Assembly (NCBI GenBank): GCA_000231825.2
Contig: JH720370.1
Location: 7,109 to 71,108 of the forward strand
Length of the DNA: 64,000 bases
Reading direction: 5' to 3'
Source: Tetrahymena elliotti 4EA
Taxonomy: Eukaryota; Ciliophora; Oligohymenophorea; Hymenostomatida; Tetrahymenidae
Part shown: piece after piece, positions 47,885-58,499 of the stretch
Layout: each line of letters opens with the position of its first letter
How positions within the stretch are numbered: position 1 is the stretch's first letter
Program-made: the position numbers and the translations under genes
Notes under the pieces: model-generated
Database searches by the model: none
The model's input: the letters and a program-made list of their open reading frames with translations, nothing else
What the model was told of the DNA's origin: nothing

Positions 47885-50216
47885 TCAATTTTCATTTGAT
47901 AATACTGATTAATATCTTGCTAATGCTTAAATTATGAAAATTTATGTGATTGCTTTAGAAGACCAGTAAGGGAAACCATTTTTAGGAGCATTGAAACCAG
48001 TAAAATTTTAAGGAACTTCTTTGGTGAACCATTTTAAATTAAGTAGTCTTTGATATTCTTCATCTGGTATATATCCTTTGACTACAGCTAAGAGGTCCTA
48101 GTTAATAGCACTAAAATCAGAATTTTATGGGTCAACAGTTGAATTAGTTGTTAGGTATCTAATTTCATTGAAAGGATAGAAAAAGGGAAGAGAATCCAAA
48201 CCTTTTACACTACCAGAAAAGAAAGCATTAGCATAAGATGTGTTTGGTTCAGAATATACACGAGAAATGAAATTAATGGCCTTTTCTAAGATCAATTTAA
48301 TTTTAACAGGAGCGTTTTCAATCCATTGTCTTTATTTTCTGTCATTAGAAGTAGAAGAGAACATATCTAAGAGTGCATTAGTTGCTGCTACTGTTGAATA
48401 TAGTGTGTCTTCATGTCTTTTAATATTTCCATAATTTCCGAGAAAACTCTCCCAGTAAACTTCATCATCAGATTCATGAGCTAATTCTAATAACTACTCA
48501 ACACCTTTTCCAAGCATAGCTTTTTCTAAAGTTTAAAGACAGTATTCCATGTCAGAATAGGGAAGAGTTCCATTATTTCTTTGCTTGATCAAACGCAAAA
48601 AGTGAACATTTCTAGCGACATAGAAATAGAAATTATATTCAGATGGATAATAAGTTAATGCTAAATCAACTCTATCTAAAACTATTCTAGAATTAATTCC
48701 ATATTCTAATAACTTTGTTGAATTTCTGTACATAGTACGAAGATCCTCATCTTGTAAAAATAGTTCATCTGCTTCTTCTTTAGGAATAGTTGAAAGTAAA
48801 TGATTAAGTCCAAATATAGCATTAGCATTTACAGTCAAGTCAACATTATTTGTGTGGAAAGGCTAACTCATTTGATATCCAATTTCATGTTACTAATCAG
48901 TAAGCCAAGTAGTAAAAAGAGTTAGAGTGTTATTTTAGTTCTGATCTAAAAATTCCTAATTATATTATATAAATAAGATTTTTAGAATTTTCAGAATTTA
49001 ATCAATAAAATTTCAGCATTTTATTCATTCTTAAAGGGGAAAACCATTGAAAAAAAATCATTTAATAAGGAAGAATCCAAAAAAATTAAGATTTTTTAAT
49101 GAAAAATAAAATGAATTTATGAATACAAATAATTCAAAAAAGATTAATTTTAAGAGAAGAAATTACCTTTAAGTAATAATAAGTTCTAGGGTCTATGTTA
49201 TCTGATATGTTTGTTCCATATTTTGACTTTTTTATAAATTAATTTTTTTTTAATAAAATAATTTCTTTTTTTAGAAAGAAAAAAATTGAGTAAATTGTTT
49301 AATTTTCTTCAAATAAAATTAGAGAAATGCTTTTGTATTTTGAATAAGACAAAAAATGAAAGATTTAATCAGAATAAAGTGAAATAATTAAATAGAATTT
49401 AATAAAAGAAAATATTTAAATAAAAATTAATTTACTGGGTGATCCTTTAAGAAAGGTCTATATGCATATTTCTTTACAATTTCATAGAAGGACTTGTAAT
49501 CATTATTACGATTATCCCATTTTTTTGATAGCTTTTCATATTTTCCTGAGATATCTCTTAAGGTTGCTCCGAGGGCTAAATTGCATCCGCTATCATCATT
49601 GTCTGAAGGTATTCTTAAGGCATTCATCATTTAAGTCATTTCACCTACGTTGTAACCCAAAAATTCAACAATTCTTTTAGCGAAATTAGGTAGTTTGTTA
49701 TAAATATCCATAATTCCTTCTAAATTACGAGGTGAGCTTTACCATACTCCATTAACTGAAACTTAAGCCCAGAAGTTGTAGACTGGTACATTTGAAGCAT
49801 AATTTTTATCTTGGAATTTTAAGAGAGCTTCAATATTCTCCTCAAGTGTTTCCATATCTACTTCAAGATATCCTAATTCAGAAGCTTCAATCATACCCAA
49901 AACGATAAAGTTTGTGACAAACATATTATTATCGGTAACACCAAAATATTTTCTAAATAAATGGGCAAATTAGGAATTATCATGATCAATCAAATTTAGT
50001 TTCAGCTCAGAATCATAAATTCCCTTTTATGTTTCATGTTGGAAGGGAAACAATCTAAAATTTTGATCTTTTTCAAACAAATTTTGTTTGAGACTTTCTT
50101 GGACATCCTTTAAAATTTAGTTTAAGTGCTCACCTTATTGTTCAACTCTAGCAAATGCTAAATTAGAAAAAAATACAGCTGAGAGTATTAAAATAGCAAT
50201 TATTTTATAACTCATT
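47885..50216 (-). CDS. Probable secreted protein of unknown family, start region disrupted
   Basis: Exons 50216-49436, 49226-49167 and 48955-47885; about 636 residues. I do not recognise the family. The N terminus at 50216 reads as a signal peptide (MSYKIIAILILSAVFFSN), but the frame then shifts by one base at an AATTTTAGC stretch (about 50160) relative to the long downstream frame (RVEQQGEHLNQIL onward). Either a T-run has one base too many, by sequencing error or true mutation, or the real start is ATG-A joined by a 54-bp GTTATA...TTTTAG intron to ACATTTGCT, which would remove the signal peptide. Downstream junctions agree in phase. The body is acidic and mostly helical with few Cys and motifs such as YNFWAQVSVNGVW and SDDEVYWESFLGNYG, without transmembrane segments. 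Confidence 0.75.
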
Positions 50217-52172
50217 TGTTTTGTTTAAGGTTTATTGTTTATTTAAGAAATTATTAAAAATTTATTTATAAATTGCTAATATTCTTATTTAAATCCCTCC
50301 AATTTATTTTTTATAAATCTAGCTTTTTAAGAGAGAAAACATATTAAATATTGAATGGAAGAAAGTAATACCAAACCAGAATTCAATCAATTTTTCTATT
50401 GATCAAAAAATACAAAAAAGGGAACAAGGATTTTCTTTAATTAGTTAAAATATGAATAAAGAGACTAATTTGACCAAGGTTATATTTTCTATTTGTGCTT
50501 AAAATCAAAATTGGTTCACTCGATAATAACTTCAAAACTTTATTTTAATTTACAAAACAAATATATTTTTTTCAATTATGTATTCCCCAGCAAGAAAGGA
50601 TTAAGATTAATCCATCCATAGTAATAGTCAGAATCACTCATTTTACAAAAATACAAAAATATTAAATTAGGTTTGTGGTTTTCTGTTATAATTTTTTTTA
50701 AATAGGTCTAATGGAAATCTTAATTATGTCATAATTTATTAACAGAATTTATGTAAAAGAAATAAGTCAAAATGGATAAACAAAATTTTTTTAAATATTT
50801 ATTCTGTCAAAAGAAAGGAAAGAGTAAGATAAATTCCTTTATAATAAATAGTCAAAAGCATTCATTCTTTTTCAAAATAAAAAAATATAAAATTTAGTAG
50901 TGCGGTGATTTAATATATTTTATTTTAAGATAGGTGTAATGTAATGGAAATCTTAACTATGACATGTCAAAAAGTATGTAGTTTATTAACATAATTTTTG
51001 TAAAAGAAATTTTCCACAAATGAATAAACAAAATTTTTTTAAGCATTTATACCCCCTGCCAAGAAAGGAGTAAGATTAATTCCTTTATAATATTCAAAGT
51101 CATTCATTCGTTTTCAAAATAAAAAAATATAAAATTTTGTATTTGTGGTATGGTTATTTGATATATTTATTTTAGATTAGGAAGATTAACTCCTATAAAA
51201 TAGCAAAAAGCATTCATTCATTTTCAAAATACAAAAATATAAAATTCAGTATGTGTGTATGGTGAGGTTATTTGATATATTTTATTTTAGATAAGGGAAA
51301 AAAAAGCTTATGCCTGTCAAAAAAAATGTAGTTTATATTTATATGTTAATCAGAAATGAATATACCTGAGTAAGTTCTAATCTCAGATGAAATAAATTAA
51401 TATTTATTTAGATCAGAAATGAATATATCTGAGTAAGTTTGATTAAAATAAATCATAAATTCTTATTTATTTATTTAAATTACTTAACATTCTTTCAATG
51501 GTATTGATTTATTCTTTAAAGTATAGAATTAAATAATCCCCTCTTCCTAATAAATTTAAATTATATTTATCCATTTATCTATTTTATTCACACTTGAAAA
51601 TAAATATTTAATGAACTCATTTTTCATACAATTTTATTATTTTATCTTTTATCTTCAAAATCTTCAGGGATAATTTTCAAATGCCTTTAGACAACAATGA
51701 AAGTATCCTATCAACTTTGAAAATATTAGTATTTTTTTATTTTACTACTTTTTTATATTCTCTCTACAAAAAAAAGGTATTATTTATTTTTTTTATGATT
51801 ATTGTTATTTTCTTCAAAAATTACTATTTTCAATAGCATAAAAATTAAATAGATAAACAATTCTTAAGAAAAAAAATAAAACATATGAATTGGTAAAGTA
51901 AAATAAAATAGAATCATTGTTCTATTTTAGTAGTTATAGAGTGAATTTGAAAAAAATTAATATTGATCCCTTTAATTTATATAATTTTTAATCTTATATT
52001 TTTATTATCAAAAAAAATTGTATTAATCTCAAAGGCATATTACTATTTAGATTGAATACTTTTATAGATATTTATTTTATTTTAGAGATAATATAAAATG
52101 ATTGAATAATAAATATAATTTTAAATTTATTTGATTTATTGAGTGATTAATTACAATTATTTATTTATTTTA
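50217..52172. other. Intergenic region with a degenerate tandem repeat
   Basis: Upstream of the secreted-protein gene and downstream of the coiled-coil gene. It holds the repeat at about 50580-51340 and a duplicated ATCAGAAATGAATAT(A)CCTGAGTAAGTT-like motif near 51350 and 51414. No gene was recognised. Confidence 0.55.
50580..51340 (+). repeat. Degenerate tandem repeat, about four units of up to 245 bp
   Basis: Units begin near 50585, 50805, 51052 and 51172. Shared landmarks in order are (C)AAGAAAGGA, AAGATTAATTCCT, a CATTCATT-type box, TTTTCAAAATA, AAAAATATAAAATT, GTGGTATGG and TTTGATATATTTTATTTTAGAT. The last interval is about half length, pointing to an internal deletion. Confidence 0.75.
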
Positions 52173-53213
52173 TCATGAAGGGTTTTAAGTTGTTGAGTTG
52201 GTTTTTTATGAAAACGATGATTTCTTTTTTTAGTGCTGAGCTTTAATGCTTTGAGCTTTTTACTCAATAGCTTTCTCATAGATTCTAAAGTCAGCAAATT
52301 TGTATCTATCGGATTTTTAATTTTAAATTTTAGCGAGGTCCATGTTTTTAACAAATGAAAAGAATCTGTTCATTATTTCTTTTTTAGTTTCCTTGGAAAC
52401 TGTTCCTTTTTCAGATTTAGCTTTTATAGCTATTTACATAGATTCTAATTTTTACTTAAGTTACCTATATCCATCCATTTTATTTATTGCCTAAACAGCA
52501 GATTCGTTGATACTTTGTTTCTTTTATCTTTCTTATTCTTAAATATTCTCCATTTCAATTAATAGTTTTTAATGTTTTTGTATTGAGTTTTGTTCCTTTT
52601 CTAGTTTTATCCTTTTATGAAACAGATCTAATCTTTTCTTAATATCGCCAAACTAAGAACTTTGTTCTTGTTATTTAGTGTCCAAATATGTATTGGAATC
52701 TATGATGTTTTCTTATTATATTTAAATACTATCTACACCATCTATTTTAGTAATATTTTCTTACTTCCCTTCTTCTTCTCCTTCTAGATGACTATAAAAC
52801 GAGTTGGTATGTATAAATGAATCGGCTTAAAAGTCTTCTGTATAGCATTTTGTTAAAGGTAAAATATCTAATGAATTTTAATCATTTTTTGTTTCTAAAT
52901 TTGGGTTTTTTTGTATAAAACTATTCGACATTAATTGAGTAAATAAGGACTTTTTATTTTGAATTAAAGGACTTTTTATTTAAGGTAAATATGGCAGTCT
53001 ATTGCTTGTTAACAAATCTTTAAAATTTTTTATTTTCATCTCATCTGGTTGCTATGAGGAATTCATTTAACCATTTCCTTCTACTGATGATTTATTTTTA
53101 AGGTAGATTTGGCTTAACTTAAGTAAATTAGAATCCTCTGATGACTAAGCAAACTCATTTGTTTTATTCCTATCTTGATTACTTTTCAAAAACAAATTTT
53201 AACAAAAATCCAT
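52173..53213 (-). CDS. Coiled-coil protein of unknown function
   Basis: Intron-less frame of 346 residues, ATG at 53213 and TGA at 52175-52173. No family was recognised. The first 180 residues are Asn/Gln/Ser-rich and probably disordered, with an internal near-repeat (IKSPLIQNKKSLFTQ). From about 190 to 265 the sequence is a charged, Gln-rich coiled coil (DIKKRLDLFHKRIKLEKEQN onward). A basic helical region follows, then a short Ser/Thr tail. No membrane segment or catalytic motif was seen. Part of the frame is also open in another phase, but this one carries the coiled-coil periodicity and a clean TGA. Confidence 0.72.
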
Positions 53214-53722
53214 AAAACAAATTTCTAATGAAGTAAAAATAATGAGAGTTTTTCAAGTTAAAATAATCAATAAGCAATAATTGCAATTAATATTTATTGA
53301 ATATAATGACAATTATTTTTTGTGTAAACAAGAACTTAACGTGAATAACTAAATAAGAATTCAATAACTTTATTAGAACCAAAAAAGAAAAATCATATGA
53401 AAGAAAAGAAAAATTAATTCTTCAGATATTATTTCTAAAATTCATATTTAAATAGGACTTGATTGCATTTGTATCTTCATTGATTCATAGAATGTCCCAT
53501 TTACCAAATCAATTATAAAATTATTTAATATTACATTTTATATAATGAAAAATATAGTATATAATTAAAATAAATTTTTAAACTTTTTATCCACTAAAAA
53601 TTTTATTGAGATTTTTAATTTTTTTATCAAGTAATAAATAGGGTTTTAAAATTATTATCTTCTTCATATTTAAATTGGAAATTATTAAAGTTCCAATGAA
53701 CTAAAAATTAGAATCAATGGAA
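53214..53722. other. Intergenic with dispersed repeat copy 2
   Basis: Short AT-rich spacer between two - strand genes, containing the second copy of the 116-bp dispersed sequence. Confidence 0.6.
53457..53572 (+). repeat. Dispersed 116-bp repeat, copy 2
   Basis: Matches 13825-13940 with 5 substitutions in 116 bp, no gaps and the same orientation. It begins 244 bp upstream of the coiled-coil gene start. As with copy 1, the nearest downstream gene on the - strand starts within a few hundred bp. Confidence 0.85.
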
Positions 53723-56254
53723 TCATATAGGTAATTTTTATTGAATATGATTTTAAAAGTTATGATAAATGAAGGTAATAAGAAAAAGTTGAATGAAAGT
53801 TCTAATATTTTTTATTGAAAAAGCCAATTTTAAAAATTAAAATGAGCAATTTTTGCTAAAGAGAATCTAATGTTAAATGAATAAAAATATAAAATTTACT
53901 TTAGAGTTAAAGATATAGGTCTTGTTGATAGCTTATTAAGTTCAAGTATTTTATTTTATTGATCATTTTCAGAAGATATTTGAAAACTTTAGTCAATTTG
54001 CAACAGATAAGGAAGATTTTGATTTGTTATGCTTTTCGTTTTTTTTAATTAAATATTGAATTCCTTTTATTTTGGGGAATTTATTTCAGAATTATTACTC
54101 ATTGCTGCTGATTTTAAAAACATTTCAGAATACTATTTTCTCATGCCCAGTGAATATTAACTGTTTTCATTTAATCGTTATTCTTTCCCCTCAATGGTGC
54201 TTTAATTTATTAAATTTGCTGCAAAAGAAGTAGAGTTATCTAGCTATCTTTTTTTATCTTCATTTAAAATTTATTGATTTGTATTTGTGATTGATTTTGA
54301 AAAAATTAATTAACTCATTTAGCTTGAACTCTTTTAAAATAAAGAAGAGTTCATTTAAGATTGTTATAGTTTTGACTAATCTTATAAAATGCTTGGCTCA
54401 TTTTAATTTTCATCAGCTTTAGGGATATTGCTGCTCAACCCTCTAGTACTAAGCATAATTTTTTGCAAAACGCTAGGAAGCTTAACTGAAGTGTTTTTAG
54501 TGTAATGAAAAATTTTATCATAATATTATTTATCATATGAATTTTATAAAAGTAGATGAGAATTCTATTCATTCATATCCTTGCATTTCTCATTGTATTA
54601 TTCATACAATTTATCATGCAATTTTCTATCATCAATTAATCTCTTTTTCAAGAAGTTTTTTTAATGATAATAAATTTTTCTTATAAAATCCTTTAAATAA
54701 AAAATGAGTTAAATTAAATAAATAAAGTAATATTTTACATTTGATGAAATGAGATAAAGCTCTCCTTAGCTACTGATACATTTTACTGTATATTATCTAG
54801 GTATCTTCTAAAGGATCTCCATATGACCAAAAAATTATCCTTGGGATAGTATAGAAATCTAAAATATAAAATGTATTTAATTAACAATTCTTAACTAAAA
54901 TCTTATTACAGCTATTTCTTTTTAAATCCTCCCATGGTAATTGCGAAAGCTCTACGGCATTTAGACATCTTCATAATATGAGACATCTTTTTTGTCTTTA
55001 ATTTATTGTTATTTTACAACCTATTAAAAAATAATTCTAGAATATTTGATAGAAACGAAATCTTTTACTTAAAACTCTCCTGATTTAATAATGTAAAAGA
55101 AATCAGACGTGTCTTGCTATTTATAAATAGCATGATCTCTCTTCACTTGCTTGTTTTAACAATATAAAAATATTGTTCTTAATTCATTTTCATCTAAACC
55201 TTCAAATAATTTGCACTTTGAAAAATTTGAAATATTTTAGTCCAGCTTGCCCTATTCTTTGTCCTCTTTTTTATCATACAATAAAACCCATTCATTTGTG
55301 TAAAAATATAGCTAAAAAGTAAGTAAGGAAATAATATTTAATTACTCAAAATATTTTAGAAGTCATCTTTAACTAAATAGGCATAGTATGTTAGTTCTTT
55401 ACTAATTATTGTAGCAGCTCTTTGTGATCCTTTCGTTCCTTAATATTTATTTATTTGTTGATGTTAATTCATTCATATTTCTCAAAAGAAACTATTTTTT
55501 TACCTTTTAAAAGAGCTAACTCTCCAAATGAATCACCGGTCTTTAGTATTTTAACTTCTTATAAAATAGGTTAAAGCAAGACTTTTTCTTCAAAATCATC
55601 ATTTTTTTTCTCAAAGGTATCAATGCGAACATCATTAACATTATTCAATTTAGAATCAGATGAATTTTTATTAATCATATTGTATATCATAAGCTTATTT
55701 GTAGCTTTTTACAATATGGGTTAGTTCTTGCTTTGAGGGAGCTAAAACTTATTTTCTTCAATGTTCCCTTCTCCCTTTTTTAAGCCATCTTCTATTTATG
55801 TATAAGTTTTTATGTTCACTCCTACACTACCCCTCATTATAATATAAAAAGCATCTCCGATATCACCTTTTTTTTTCATTTTAACAATATCCATACTTTT
55901 TTACTAGCAAATTTAATAATTCTACCTTGCTTAAATAGTGTTTAGCCTGGCTAAGTGCACTTATACCTCAAGCATGAGCAGCAAATCTCAACAGTTTCTT
56001 TACCATAATCCTAAGCTAGTTCTTTAAAAAACTTAATCTGCATCATAACCCTAAATATTGTATAGTTTTCATGGTTTGTTCTCTTATTTGGTATTTTTTT
56101 CAAATAGTTTAAAGCTAGCTATTTAGAATTGAATATTACTAAAGAGTATGAAACAAGATAATTATGTTACATCAAAATCATTAGCTGTAGAATCCATCTA
56201 AGCTTTGATAGAAGAAGTAGTAGGCGACTCACTTCCTTCATAAATTCTACTCAT
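53723..56254 (-). CDS. Protein with two cyclic-nucleotide-binding domains
   Basis: Nine-exon model: 56254-56171, 56118-55926, 55866-55504, 55438-55346, 55265-55069, 55020-54910, 54858-54739, 54690-53900, 53855-53723; all phases agree, 694 residues. The first CNBD covers residues 60-245: QTLFKQGDIGDAFYIIMRGSV, then after an insertion of about 85 residues GDSFGELALLKG and RAATII, which keeps the phosphate-binding-cassette Glu and Arg. The second covers about 250-375: LFEGLDENELRTI, DTSDFFYIIKSGEF, SQGQFFGHMEILQKIPRQYT; its cassette departs from consensus. No kinase, channel or dimerisation domain is seen, unlike a standard PKA regulatory subunit. The C-terminal 300 residues are Ser/Asn/Gln-rich. 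The last small exon and the stop are uncertain. Confidence 0.83.
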
Positions 56255-57139
56255 AAATACAATTATAGTCCAATATAGATAAAGTAGAAATAAATCAACA
56301 AAGACAGTATTTATTGTAAAATTTAATATTTTAATTGAAAAAGAGTTTTGATTAACCAAGTTAATTTTTATTCACTTATTTCATCTAATTCATCTACCAA
56401 TTAATCAATCAATGAATCGACAATATTTCTAATTTTGATAAAACTCATTTTAAATTTACTATAAAACTTATCATTGATCTTAGTTACCCAAAAAAACTAA
56501 AATATTTCACTGATTAAAAATATTAATTCAATCTTCATACAAATTCAAACACAAAAACATTTTAAAATAAAAAATTGAAAGTAAATATTATTGAAAAGCT
56601 TGATTAAATGCACTTATTCTTCAATAAAATTTAGTTAAATAACTTATTTAAATAAATCAATCAATGAACCTCCAATATTTCTAATTTTGATAAAATTCAT
56701 TATAAATTTACTACAAAACTTATTATTAATTATATTGAATCTGATTTGTCCAAAAAACTAAAATATTTAAAGCTTAGCTGAACAAAAATATTAATTCAAT
56801 CTTGTTTTAAATTCAAACATAAAAAATATTTTATTGTATAAAATGAAAGTAAGATGAAAAGCATTGTTAAATGTACTTTTTCTTCAATAAATTTTAGTTA
56901 AATAGCTTATTTATCTATCAATGTAATATTTATTACATTTTTAGTTTTATTTTTTTTAGGTAACTCTAAGCTTTTTCCAAAAAAGAACTTTAATTGAAGT
57001 AGCTGTAGCTGATCACAATAAATGTATTGATTTTAGATTACATTAAATTAATTTTTTAAGTAAAATTGAAATATTCTATTTCAATGCAAATTTACAGGTA
57101 AATAAATAGATGCTTATGCTAGATAGACATAATTTAAAT
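56255..57139. repeat. Intergenic with a ~253-bp tandem duplication
   Basis: About 56399-56651 and 56652-56905 are two diverged direct copies. Shared landmarks are AATCAATCAATGAA, CAATATTTCTAATTTTGATAAAA, AAACTAAAATATTT, AATATTAATTCAATCTT and CTTCAATAAA. A third partial start follows near 56915. No gene was recognised on either strand. Confidence 0.7.
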
Positions 57140-57898
57140 TCAAAACTTTTCATTTTCATCAATAATGACTTATTATTGGGTAACTTATTGAATAATATTA
57201 GAACTTTTCTGCTCGAAATGGCTGTTTAATAAGTTTAGAACATTAATTTGATCTAATTTCTTAGCTTTATCAAAAGAGTTTTCTCCTTTTTTGTCTGTAA
57301 GGTACGGATCTCCTCCTTTCTCAATTAATTCTTCTACCATCTAATATCTACCTAAAGCACAAGCTTTCATTAAGGGAGTCCATTGGTTTTTGTCTCTTTT
57401 ATTTACATCAGCTAATATATAAAAATAAGTAGAAATATATTTTTTAACAAATTTAACTAAAAATGTCAAAATATAAATAAACTCTTATGTTGAATAAAAC
57501 ATTATTTAAATAATTAAAATACCATGAAAGAGAAGACATAGCTTGAATATTTCTTTTCTGTTGCTAACAACAGATTCATGTAGAAAACTATGTCCTGCTT
57601 ATGTAATACAAATATCATCAGGGTGTAATTGATTTGATGAAAATAAATCTTTCAAAGTACGCAACTTATTTTCTCTCATAATTCTCCAATATTAAGTATC
57701 CTGATTAATGCATTAAAATGATAGCGTTATAATAATAAATAATGACAGATTATTTACAATAGGATCTTCTTTGATGTCGAAATTAGGGAAAATTGTGTCT
57801 TAAAAGCTTTCTATAATTATTAAATATCAATAAAATATTAAAAACAAAAAATGTCAAAAAGAATAAAAAGTACCTTTAATTAATTAAAATAATTGCAT
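57140..57898 (-). CDS. Small ankyrin-repeat protein
   Basis: Four exons, 57898-57874, 57810-57758, 57700-57523 and 57411-57140, in agreeing phase, 175 residues. Ankyrin units are visible: ITQAGHSFLHESVVSNRKEI with LCLLFHGADVNKRD, then NQWTPLMKACALGRYQMVEE with LIEKGGDPYLTDKKG, then a third partial unit NSFDKAKKLDQINVL. The joint GADVN across intron 3 supports that splice. The N-terminal 60 residues (ESFQDTIFPNFDIKEDP, then TQYWRIMRENKL) precede the repeats. Ankyrin repeats are protein-binding; no partner domain is present. The first 25-bp exon is the least certain part. Confidence 0.82.
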
Positions 57899-58499
57899 GA
57901 TTTGATAAATAATAATCTCTTTAAAATGATTTTTCTTGAAATTTAAGATTTAAATTATATATTCTGTGTTATTTGTTGAATATTTGCTTATAGATTTATA
58001 AAAGGTAATATATTTAATTAATATTTCTAGATAGATTTCTAAATACTTCTCTAAAATTTCTAAAGATATAATTTGTAAATAAACAATTATTTATTATTTT
58101 AACAAAACCATAATGAATGAAGAAATTATTTTTTTCTTTTTTGACTAATTTTGTAATTAATTTAATAGCTCTACTTATTTATTTATTCAACTAAATGCTT
58201 TAAAATCAGATAAAATTTTCCTATATTTATCTCAATTTTACTAAAAAATTTTAATCTAATTTTTTTAAATTAATTAATTAATATCAACACAAATATTTAA
58301 AAAGAAATAAATGTTAATTGAAAAAATAAAATATTTTACAAATCTTAATGATATTTTGCAATTTCTTTAGAGATAGAAATATATTTTAATTTTATCTATT
58401 TATGATTGCTAAGTTCTAATTTAACTTCTTACTTAAATCTTCACATTAATTTCAGGTAAAATATTAATTTTCCTTTTAAATAATTAAACCTCTACATTT
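57899..58499. other. AT-rich spacer before the right array
   Basis: No reading frame or RNA gene recognised; presumably includes the promoter of the ankyrin gene. Confidence 0.5.
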
